This document shows, one piece after another, positions 14,458 to 20,150 of a DNA stretch of 20,150 nucleotides (positions within the stretch are counted from its first letter, which is position 1; each line of letters opens with the position of its first letter). A program made the translations under genes and the position numbers. The notes beneath the pieces are model-generated. The model made no database searches, was not told the DNA's origin, and worked only from the letters and a program-made list of their open reading frames with translations. The DNA comes from Candidatus Aenigmatarchaeota archaeon (GTDB lineage Archaea; Aenigmatarchaeota; Aenigmatarchaeia; QMZP01): assembly GCA_016202725.1 (NCBI GenBank), contig JACQOD010000006.1, positions 1 to 20,150 of the forward strand. Reading direction: 5' to 3'.

Positions 14458-15141
14458 ATGAAGCGCATCTCGGTGGTGATCCCGACCCTGAACGAGCGGG
14501 ATTCTATCCTGCCGCTGCTGCGGCGGCTGCGGCCCCTGCGGGCGGAGGTCATTGTCGTGGACGACTCCTCCCCGGACGGGACCGGACTCCTGGTCCAGGA
14601 ATATGCGCGCCGCGCGCGCGGCGTGCGCCTGCTCTCCCGGGAGGGGAGGACAGGACTGAGTTCGGCTGTCCTGGAGGGGTTCGACCTCGCCCGGGGGAGT
14701 ATCCTGGTGTGCATGGATGGGGATCTCTCCCACCCCCCTGAACTCATCCCTGCCCTGGTGGCCCAGATTCGCAATGGGGCGGAGGTGGCGGTCGGCTCCC
14801 GCCGAGTGGCAGGCGGGGGGACGGACCAGTGGCCGCTCCACCGCAAGCTGACGAGCGACGCCGCCACCCTGCTGGCGCGCACGCTGCTGCGGACCCGGCT
14901 GAAGGACCCCTTGTCGGGATTCTTCGCGGTGGATGCGGCCTTCTACCGGGGGGTCCGCCCCCGGCTGGATCCCCGCGGGTACAAGATCCTGCTCGAGCTG
15001 GTGGTTCGCGGGCGGCCCCAGCGGGCGGAGGAAGTGCCGTTCACCTTCAGGAACCGGCAGGCAGGGCACAGCAAGCTCAGCCCCCTGGTGGCGGCGCAGT
15101 ACCTGCAGATGGTGTGGGGGTTGCGCAGGGGCGTGAGGTAA
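14458..15141 (+). CDS. GT2 glycosyltransferase, dolichol-phosphate mannosyltransferase (Dpm1)-like
   Basis: This 227-residue GT-A fold enzyme has VVIPTLNE at the N-terminus, VVDDSSPDGT (D35-D36), the DxD-type motif MDGDLSHPPE (D87, D89), GSRRVAGG, then DPLSGFFAVD and GYKILLEL, a set closely matching Dpm1. Family members transfer mannose or another sugar from a nucleotide sugar to a polyprenyl phosphate on the cytoplasmic face. The usual extra C-terminal membrane domain is missing, as in short Dpm1 forms. The ATG at 14458 is fixed by the start of the catalytic domain and by a TATA box 25 nt upstream; a longer frame from 14317 is intergenic sequence. The lipid-linked sugar could feed the GT-C enzyme at 18397. 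It ends 30 bp from the convergent gene at 15172. Confidence 0.9.
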   Translation: MKRISVVIPTLNERDSILPLLRRLRPLRAEVIVVDDSSPDGTGLLVQEYARRARGVRLLSREGRTGLSSAVLEGFDLARGSILVCMDGDLSHPPELIPALVAQIRNGAEVAVGSRRVAGGGTDQWPLHRKLTSDAATLLARTLLRTRLKDPLSGFFAVDAAFYRGVRPRLDPRGYKILLELVVRGRPQRAEEVPFTFRNRQAGHSKLSPLVAAQYLQMVWGLRRGVR

Positions 15142-15171
15142 TGTCCGCTGGCGAAACACTCGCTGCCCGTC

Positions 15172-16152
15172 TCAGACGATATACTTGTCCCGGCGCTCCT
15201 GATAGAACTGGAAGGTTTTCCGGAGGCCTTCCGGGAGGGGGGTGGAGGGCTTCCACCCGAAGGTGCGCGTGAACTTCTCGAACGAGACGAAGAAGTCGCC
15301 CACCTCGATGCTCTTCCGCTCGACCGGCCAGGGGACCATCTCGAAGCGGGCATTGAAGCCGAATTCCTTGCCGGCGGCTACCACCGCGGCGGCCATGTCC
15401 GCCAGGGAGATCGGCTGGCCTGACCCCAGGAGGAAGATCTCCCCGTCGGCCTTCCCGCTGTTGGCGAGGAGCATCGCCTGGACCACGTCATCAACGTAGT
15501 TGTAGTCGCGCAGCTGGGTCCCGGGGGAGAACACCTTGATGGGCTGGTCCAGGAAGACGAGCCGGACGAAGTAGTTCATGATGCCGTACTTGCCGTGCTT
15601 CATCTGGTGCCGGGGACCGTAGCAGTTGTTGATGCGGAGCGAGCAGGTCTTCATCCCGTGGCTGGTGTGGTAGATGAGATGGTACTTCTCCCCCGCCCAC
15701 TTGTCGACTCCGTAGATGTCGGTGGGGCTGTCGGGGTGGGTCTCGTCGCAGGGCTGGCGGACCACCTTCCCGATCTGGCCCCTGGTTCCTGCGTAGATGA
15801 TGCGCGCGCGGTCATTGACCTTGCGGCAGGCCTCCAGCAGGGTGAGGTTCCCCCTGATGTTGATGTCGATGTCGGTCCAGGGGTCGGTCATGGAGTCGAT
15901 GTGGGAGACCTGGCCGGCGCAGTTGTAGATGGTGTCCTGGTCCATCACGGCTTCCATGCAATCATCGGGATTGCGGATGTCCCCTACGAGGAGGCGGACG
16001 CTGTCCCGGATCTCCTCGATGTTCGCGAGGTTGAACCCCATGGGCTCGATCATGGCGTCCAGAATGGTCACCTGGTCGCCCCTGGCCACGAGGGCCTGGG
16101 CCAGGTTGCTGCCGATGAAGCCCAGCCCCCCGGTAATGAGGACGCGCGCCAT
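15172..16152 (-). CDS. NAD-dependent epimerase/dehydratase (extended SDR)
   Basis: The 326-residue enzyme starts with VLITGGLGFIGSNLAQ. VGDIRNPDD binds the adenine side, YNCAGQVSHIDSM is the typical fourth strand, AGTRGQIG carries T123 in place of the more common Ser, and Y147-x3-K151 (YGVDKWAGE) is the catalytic pair. RINNCYGPRHQMKHG and RDYNYVDDV resemble UDP-glucose 4-epimerase and CDP/GDP-sugar 4,6-dehydratase relatives. Substrate is unresolved. It is the only minus-strand gene in this half of the glycan locus: it converges with the Dpm1-like gene and diverges from the RmlD-like gene across 79 bp. The ATG at 16152 has a TATA box about 26 nt upstream; longer in-frame starts would extend into the divergent gene. 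Confidence 0.9.
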   Translation of the reverse strand: MARVLITGGLGFIGSNLAQALVARGDQVTILDAMIEPMGFNLANIEEIRDSVRLLVGDIRNPDDCMEAVMDQDTIYNCAGQVSHIDSMTDPWTDIDINIRGNLTLLEACRKVNDRARIIYAGTRGQIGKVVRQPCDETHPDSPTDIYGVDKWAGEKYHLIYHTSHGMKTCSLRINNCYGPRHQMKHGKYGIMNYFVRLVFLDQPIKVFSPGTQLRDYNYVDDVVQAMLLANSGKADGEIFLLGSGQPISLADMAAAVVAAGKEFGFNARFEMVPWPVERKSIEVGDFFVSFEKFTRTFGWKPSTPLPEGLRKTFQFYQERRDKYIV

Positions 16153-16173
16153 AGGAATGGGATGGGGGAGGGG

Positions 16174-16183
16174 ATTTATAAGG
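16174..16183 (-). promoter_or_regulatory. TATA box for the epimerase gene (left half of a divergent promoter)
   Basis: The minus strand reads ccttataaat, centred about 26 nt from the ATG at 16152. Confidence 0.65.
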
Positions 16184-16202
16184 ATGGGCCCGCTTCTCGC
16201 GG

Positions 16203-16210
16203 CTTTTAAT
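16203..16210 (+). promoter_or_regulatory. TATA box for the RmlD-like gene (right half of a divergent promoter)
   Basis: The sequence cttttaat is centred about 25 nt from the ATG at 16232. Its centre is only about 28 bp from the opposing TATA box, so two preinitiation complexes would sit back to back. Confidence 0.55.
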
Positions 16211-16231
16211 CCTTCGCACCCATAGGGAGGC

Positions 16232-17107
16232 ATGGCGAAGGGAAGGCTCTTCATCACGGGTTTCGGCGGGCAGATAGGAACCGACCTGGCCCTGCAGGCG
16301 AAGGAGTGGGATGTCCTGGCAGCCTTCCACCGGACCGGCCAGGGCCTGGGGGTCCCTACCGTGAGGATGGATGTGACCGAGCACGACCGCGTGCGCGCCC
16401 TCCTGCGGGAGTTCAGGCCGGACGTGGTCATGCATGCCGCCAGCCTGACGCAGGTGGACCTCTGCGAGCGCGAGCGGGAATTGGCCCGCCAAGTGAACGT
16501 CGATGCGACCCAGGTATTGGCCGAAGCCTGCAGGGAGGTGGGGGCGTTCCTGGTGTACTTCTCCACGGATTTTGTGTTCGACGGCGAACGCGGCGGCTAC
16601 GCCCCCACGGACCAGCCCAGCCCGGTCAACTACTACGGCCTGACTAAGCTCCAGGGGGAGGCTTTCTGCCAGGGGGGGCTCATCGCGCGCACGTCGGTGG
16701 TCTATTCCCCCCATCCGCACTCCTTCAACTTCGCGCGCTGGGTCGTGGACGAACTCCGCGCGGGGAAGGCCCTCAGGATCGTGACCGACCAGGTGGCTTC
16801 CCCGTCGCTTTCCAGCAACATCGCCGCAGCGGCGCTGGAGCTCGCCGAGCGGCGCCTGCCGGGCATCCTGCATCTGGCGGGAAGCGAGGCCATCAGCAGG
16901 CATGATTTCGCCCTCCGGATCGCCAAGGAATTCCGTCTTGACCGATCGCTGATCACCCCCATCCTGACTGAGGCGCTCCAGCAACTGGCCCGCCGCCCGA
17001 AGGATTCCTCGCTGGACGTGCGGCAGGCGCAATCCCTTCTTAAGACCAAACTGCTCAATGTAGAGGAAGGGCTGCGCGCCCTGCACCAGGAGATGGCCGA
17101 TGTATAA
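16232..17107 (+). CDS. RmlD-type dTDP-4-dehydrorhamnose reductase family protein
   Basis: The 291-residue SDR protein has LFITGFGGQIGTDLA at the N-terminus, DVTEHDRVRALLREFRPDVVMHAAS (typical of RmlD), NVDATQVLAEA, FSTDFVFDGERGGYAPTD with S111-T112-D113, and Y135-x3-K139 in NYYGLTKLQGE. RmlD uses NAD(P)H to reduce dTDP-4-keto-rhamnose; related archaeal proteins include the MAT2B-like group. RmlB and RmlC are not obvious in the window, so rhamnose synthesis is not established and the substrate is open. Its 3' end overlaps the next glycosyltransferase gene by 8 nt, which indicates a two-gene operon. The start has a TATA box 25 nt upstream. Confidence 0.87.
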   Translation: MAKGRLFITGFGGQIGTDLALQAKEWDVLAAFHRTGQGLGVPTVRMDVTEHDRVRALLREFRPDVVMHAASLTQVDLCERERELARQVNVDATQVLAEACREVGAFLVYFSTDFVFDGERGGYAPTDQPSPVNYYGLTKLQGEAFCQGGLIARTSVVYSPHPHSFNFARWVVDELRAGKALRIVTDQVASPSLSSNIAAAALELAERRLPGILHLAGSEAISRHDFALRIAKEFRLDRSLITPILTEALQQLARRPKDSSLDVRQAQSLLKTKLLNVEEGLRALHQEMADV

Positions 17108-17828
17108 AGGCAAGCGGATCGCGGTGTGCATGCCCGCCTACAACGGGGCGGAGAAGATCGCGGGGGTCATCGCCCGCACGCCCAAGATCTACGACCATTT
17201 CATCGTGGTGGACGACGGCAGCACCGACGCCACCCCGGAGATCCTGAAGAAGATCAAGGGCATCACGGTCATCAGGCACCCCCAGAACCGGGGCTATGGG
17301 GGCGCCCAGAAGACCATGTACCGCGAGGCGGTCAAGCGGGGCGCGGATTTCGCCGTCATGCTCCACCAGGACGGCCAATATTCCCCCGCGGACATGCCCG
17401 CCCTGCTGGACGCGGCCATCGCGGAGCAGGCTGACGTCGTCCTGGGGTCGCGCATCCTGAGCGGCAAGCAGGCCATGCTGGATGGGGGGGTGCCAGCCTA
17501 TAAGTACTACGGGAACCGCTTCCTGACTGCGGTCGAGAATGCCGCCTTCGGCACGAAGATCGCCGAATTCCACACCGGCTACCGCGTCTACTCCAGGAAG
17601 GCCATCAACGCCATCGACCTGGATTCGCTCACGGAGAAGTACTACTTCGACAGCGACATCATCCTCGAGGCGCTCAAGCACCACCTCAAGATCGCCCAGG
17701 TCCCCATCTCGGTCCACTACTATGAGAACGTCACGGCGGCCAACCCCTTCTCGTACGGGCTGGAGATCCTCTTCCTCGTCGCGAAGTTCATGCTCCGCGG
17801 CAGGCGCATCCTCCGGGCGCGGCAGTAG
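17100..17828 (+). CDS. GT2 family glycosyltransferase
   Basis: The 242-residue GT-A enzyme has VCMPAYNGAE, IVVDDGSTDAT (D38-D39), RHPQNRGYGGAQKT, and MLHQDGQYSPAD in the DxD position, with Q90-D91-G92 as in many polyprenyl-phosphate glycosyltransferases. GSRILSGK and the later TGYRVYSR and YYFDSDIILEA complete the family pattern. The C-terminal LEILFLVAKFMLRG is hydrophobic and may contact the membrane. It starts inside the RmlD-like gene (8-nt overlap), with aggag about seven bases upstream of the ATG. It probably transfers a sugar to a lipid carrier or a growing lipid-linked glycan; donor and acceptor are unknown. Confidence 0.9.
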   Translation: MYKGKRIAVCMPAYNGAEKIAGVIARTPKIYDHFIVVDDGSTDATPEILKKIKGITVIRHPQNRGYGGAQKTMYREAVKRGADFAVMLHQDGQYSPADMPALLDAAIAEQADVVLGSRILSGKQAMLDGGVPAYKYYGNRFLTAVENAAFGTKIAEFHTGYRVYSRKAINAIDLDSLTEKYYFDSDIILEALKHHLKIAQVPISVHYYENVTAANPFSYGLEILFLVAKFMLRGRRILRARQ

Positions 17829-17884
17829 GGAGCCTTCCCGGAGTACGGCATCCTTCTCTCCACCCCCCGGGGAATAGGGAAAAA

Positions 17885-17894
17885 GGTTAAAAAG
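17885..17894 (+). promoter_or_regulatory. TATA box for the DUF4346-like gene
   Basis: The sequence ggttaaaaag is centred about 24 nt from the ATG at 17914, showing that the gene is transcribed independently of the upstream glycosyltransferase gene. Confidence 0.6.
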
Positions 17895-17896
17895 CT

Positions 17897-17910
17897 CCCC
17901 CTGGAGGGGG
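17897..17910 (+). promoter_or_regulatory. Palindrome CCCCCT-gg-AGGGGG next to the start codon; possible operator
   Basis: Perfect 6-bp arms flank a 2-base centre and end 3 nt before the ATG at 17914. The sequence and position resemble the palindrome before the gene at 9826. The right arm includes ggagg and could instead be a ribosome-binding site. Confidence 0.3.
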
Positions 17911-17913
17911 GAT

Positions 17914-18282
17914 ATGGAACTCCGCAGGTACAAGAACTGGCCGCAGATCTCCGTCGCGGACCGCCCCCGGGAGATCCGGGCGGTGAAGATCCCTTCCGAA
18001 TGGAAGATGGATCCTCTGGGCTACTTCCTCATCAAGGTGAACCGGGAGGCCAAGGAGATCGAGGTGGGCTTCTGCGGCCCGGACCACAAGCTGACCGCCA
18101 TCATCCGGGGCACGCACCCGGAGGAGATCTACTACACCCTCCTGCGGGAGCGGCTGCTCTCGAGCGTCCAGCACGGCTGCAACATTGGTGAAGAATTGGA
18201 GAAGGCCTACGTCGCCCTCCAGACCGGGCTGGAGTACGTCCAGGACGACGACCTGAAGCTCGGGCAGCTCGCGAAGAAGTGA
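17914..18282 (+). CDS. DUF4346-like small protein
   Basis: The 122-residue protein contains DPLGYFLIKVNREAKEIEVGF (residues 33-53), which resembles the DPxGYFxI block of DUF4346, a domain found in methanogens and other archaea alone or fused to other domains. The middle (GTHPEEIYYTLLRERLLSS) and the end (HGCNIGEELEKAYVALQTGLEYVQDD) are helical and also fit. Function is unknown, and no catalytic motif is evident. It has no signal or membrane segment. It has its own TATA box and sits alone between two glycan genes with gaps of 85 and 114 bp, so a glycan role is not implied by operon structure. The family call is from memory and moderate. Confidence 0.65.
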   Translation: MELRRYKNWPQISVADRPREIRAVKIPSEWKMDPLGYFLIKVNREAKEIEVGFCGPDHKLTAIIRGTHPEEIYYTLLRERLLSSVQHGCNIGEELEKAYVALQTGLEYVQDDDLKLGQLAKK

Positions 18283-18368
18283 GTCCCAAGAGTTCCCCTG
18301 CGAAGGCGGCGGGGGATCATTCCGTTCCCGAATCTCCCAAGCGCGACACACTCGGAGCGCTCCAACGC

Positions 18369-18376
18369 ATTTAAAC
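18369..18376 (+). promoter_or_regulatory. TATA box for the GT-C gene
   Basis: The sequence atttaaac is centred about 25 nt from the ATG at 18397. It decides between that ATG and an in-frame GTG at 18388, which would lie upstream of the predicted transcription start. Confidence 0.65.
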
Positions 18377-18396
18377 CGCGCGGCCAAGTGGACGGC

Positions 18397-20001
18397 ATGA
18401 AGGTTCTGCCCCTGCTGCTGATGCTCCTGCTCCTGGCGGGCCTGGGGGCGCGGCTGTGGGGCCTCGGCGATGGCTTGATATGGCGGGACGAGGGGATTGC
18501 AGCGATTGCGGGGATCAAGCTCCATCATGCCAACCCCTACGACGCGCGCTACTTCTCCTCCGAGCATCCCCCGGTGGGAAGGTGGCTGATCGGCCTTCCC
18601 TCTGCAGCTGTCGAGGCAGACTATGCCGATGTCCTGCTCATCCAGCCCCACCTCTTCGCCTTCACCTTCCTCACCCCTTGGAAAGAGGTCACGGTCCCGA
18701 TGCGGGCGGTGGTGGCCTTGTTCGGGGTCCTGGCCGTGCTGTTCCTCTTCCTCCTCGGACGGGAGCTCTTCGGGACAGAAGCGGGCTTATGGGCAGGCGC
18801 CCTTGCCGCGGTCTCGGTGGATTTCGTCGCCTATTCCCGCATCCTGTATACTGACATGTTCGCCCTGGCCTTCTCCGTTGCTACCATGTATTGCTTCGTG
18901 AAGTACCGGCGCGCGCCTGCGGGGGGGGAGTGGAAGACCATGGGGGAATACCTCCGGCGCAACCAGAAATTCCTCTACCTCCTGGGAACCCTGGTCTTCT
19001 TCGTCCTTGCCCTCGGGTCAAGGCTGCTGTACCCCCTCTTCGTCGCGCCGGTCCTGGTCCTGGCAGCGCTGCTGTCCTGGAAGGGGTGGAAGGATTTCGC
19101 CGCGGTGGCTGGGGTGGTCCTGATCGGCCTGATCGTGTTTCTCCAGGTGGTCTACCCGCCGGAACTCCAGGCGTTCGCCTTCAAGATGCACTACGGGGTG
19201 GGCGGGTATGAGGGGTTCGCGCGCATGCAATTCAGCGCGGCGCGGTTCGTCCCCATGCTTTTCCTGCGGAATTCCTATGCGTCAGCATTCGCTCTCGTGA
19301 TTGCCATTGCCGGATTCGCGTTGCTGGCAAAGAACAAGCCCTCAGCCCGCAAGCCCAAGGCGGTCCTGCGCTGGGTGCGGGCCAAGGAGAGCAGGGCCCT
19401 GCTGATAGCGTTCCTCGTCGTGCCGTTCCTCATCTACCTGTTCACCCGGTACGGCACCCAGCCCTCCTACACCGAATTCATGCACCTCCCCCTCTTCATC
19501 CTGGGGGGATGGGCGCTCGCGCGCGCGCGCCGGGAGGTGAAGGTCGCCGGAATCGCCCTGCTCCTCCTTGCGGTTGCCATGCTGGTGATGCTGCATCCGG
19601 CCTACGCGGACTATGCTAATTTTGGCGCGCGCGACTTCGTCATCCAGAACTTCGAGCAGGGCTATGACCCGCAGGCCATGGCGCAGCAGGTCATTGCTGC
19701 CATGGGAAGCCTCCAGGGGCCGTTCCTCTCCAACGAGCAGAGCATCCTGTACAAGACCGCGGCCGAACCCCTGCCCCCGGGAGGATTCCCCGATTGCACG
19801 ACCGATTACCTGGATAGGTTCGTGGGGGGCTACCTGGTCTACCGGGGATCGTACACGAGCGCGCCCACCATCCAGGAGGACCAGCTGCTCTGCCCCCTCG
19901 TCAAGGGCTACGCTCTCCAGCTGGAGCGCTCGTTCTCAACAGCAGACCCGGAGGACCGGTATCCCATCCACCTCTACCGCATCGGGCCGCGGGCGGTGTA
20001 G
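18397..20001 (+). CDS. GT-C membrane glycosyltransferase (PMT/GT39-like, ArnT-related)
   Basis: The 534-residue protein starts with a membrane span (residues 4-22), followed by a first outer loop carrying WRDEG (D31-E32) and SSEHPPVGRWLIG (E56-HPP), the loop signature of PMT/GT39 and ArnT-like GT-C enzymes. About ten further hydrophobic segments follow up to residue ~410, with a central YSRILYTDMF block. The last 120 residues are soluble and contain three cysteines. Such enzymes use a polyprenyl-phosphate sugar on the outer face of the membrane, consistent with the Dpm1-like gene at 14458. It is not an AglB oligosaccharyltransferase: no WWDYG motif is present. Acceptor (protein or lipid) is unknown. 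The stop lies at 19999-20001. Confidence 0.85.
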   Translation: MKVLPLLLMLLLLAGLGARLWGLGDGLIWRDEGIAAIAGIKLHHANPYDARYFSSEHPPVGRWLIGLPSAAVEADYADVLLIQPHLFAFTFLTPWKEVTVPMRAVVALFGVLAVLFLFLLGRELFGTEAGLWAGALAAVSVDFVAYSRILYTDMFALAFSVATMYCFVKYRRAPAGGEWKTMGEYLRRNQKFLYLLGTLVFFVLALGSRLLYPLFVAPVLVLAALLSWKGWKDFAAVAGVVLIGLIVFLQVVYPPELQAFAFKMHYGVGGYEGFARMQFSAARFVPMLFLRNSYASAFALVIAIAGFALLAKNKPSARKPKAVLRWVRAKESRALLIAFLVVPFLIYLFTRYGTQPSYTEFMHLPLFILGGWALARARREVKVAGIALLLLAVAMLVMLHPAYADYANFGARDFVIQNFEQGYDPQAMAQQVIAAMGSLQGPFLSNEQSILYKTAAEPLPPGGFPDCTTDYLDRFVGGYLVYRGSYTSAPTIQEDQLLCPLVKGYALQLERSFSTADPEDRYPIHLYRIGPRAV

Positions 20002-20150
20002 GGCTTCTCCCGCAATGTCGGAGGCGATGAGGCACTCGTATGTGTTTAGGGGTCGCCGCAGAATAACGTGAACGATGTTCAAGATCTCGGACGAGGGGAT
20101 GATGTCATGAGCATCCGGAAGCGTTCGCTTCATTCTCAATGGATACACCA
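19936..20150 (-). CDS. Unidentified open frame entering from the right edge (partial, doubtful)
   Basis: The minus strand is open from about 20148 to a stop at 19936, with an internal ATG at 20133 (MKRTLPDAHDIIPSSEILN). It overlaps the last 66 bases of the GT-C gene on the other strand. The segment VHVILRRPLNTYE corresponds to the related sequence at the left window edge. I do not recognise a family. Part of it beyond 20001 may be real coding sequence continuing outside the window; the overlapping tail may be chance. Confidence 0.25.
   Translation of the reverse strand, partial: VYPLRMKRTLPDAHDIIPSSEILNIVHVILRRPLNTYECLIASDIAGEALHRPRPDAVEVDGIPVLRVCC
20036..20073 (-). repeat. Right copy of the inverted repeat shared by both window ends
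   Basis: Read on the minus strand from 20073, this matches bases 1-38 at 30 of 38 positions, with the first 11 identical. It lies in the 149-bp stretch after the GT-C gene, which otherwise shows no recognisable feature. Confidence 0.5.

Noticed and set aside
16153..16566. In-frame extension of the minus-strand epimerase into the RmlD-like gene
   Set aside because: The Rossmann motif starts right after the ATG at 16152, and a TATA box sits 26 nt upstream of it.
18388..18396. GTG start for the GT-C gene
   Set aside because: The TATA box predicts transcription starting at about 18397, downstream of the GTG, so the ATG at 18397 is used.

Overview
The window is archaeal chromosomal DNA. The evidence is an eL21 ribosomal protein, the Rpb4-like RNA polymerase subunit RpoF, a Pus10 tRNA pseudouridine synthase, a DUF655 protein, class III (archaellin/pilin-type) signal sequences, and A/T-rich TATA boxes about 25 nt upstream of the start codon of nearly every operon-leading gene. 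The DNA is GC-rich, with very short intergenic spaces and many 1-8 nt gene overlaps. The lineage cannot be fixed from the sequence. A small-genome archaeon such as a Diapherotrites/Micrarchaeota-like group is possible but is only an impression.

Layout, left to right. (1) 114-2619, minus strand: information-processing genes pus10, rpl21e, rpoF and DUF655, with a promoter before pus10 and another before DUF655. (2) 2717-7378, minus strand: a tight operon of three cysteine-free coiled-coil proteins (369, 587 and about 151 aa), then an M20-family metallopeptidase and a 27-residue single-span membrane peptide. (3) 7511-8805, minus strand: two type IV pilin-like genes joined by an ATGA overlap; both products carry several N-glycosylation sequons. 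(4) 8971-18282 and 18397-20001, both strands: a surface-glycan locus with two sugar-1-phosphate nucleotidyltransferases, UDP-glucose dehydrogenase, two NAD-dependent epimerase/dehydratases, an RmlD-type reductase, two GT2 glycosyltransferases (one Dpm1-like), a UPF0104/AglD-like membrane protein and a GT-C membrane glycosyltransferase. A small DUF4346-like gene and an AT-richer HNH endonuclease gene sit inside this locus.

How the genes may work together (inference): the glycan genes would make nucleotide sugars including a uronic acid, load sugar onto a polyprenyl phosphate carrier (Dpm1-like GT2), and use the lipid-linked sugar in GT-C reactions at the membrane. The pilin-like proteins next door are plausible glycosylated surface targets. 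The coiled-coil operon has no recognisable partner domain and is the least explained part of the window.

The two window edges hold related 38-bp sequences in inverted orientation (30 of 38 positions identical), each in an open frame entering from outside. No tRNA, rRNA, CRISPR array or complete insertion sequence was seen. No stretch over 300 bp lacks a gene.
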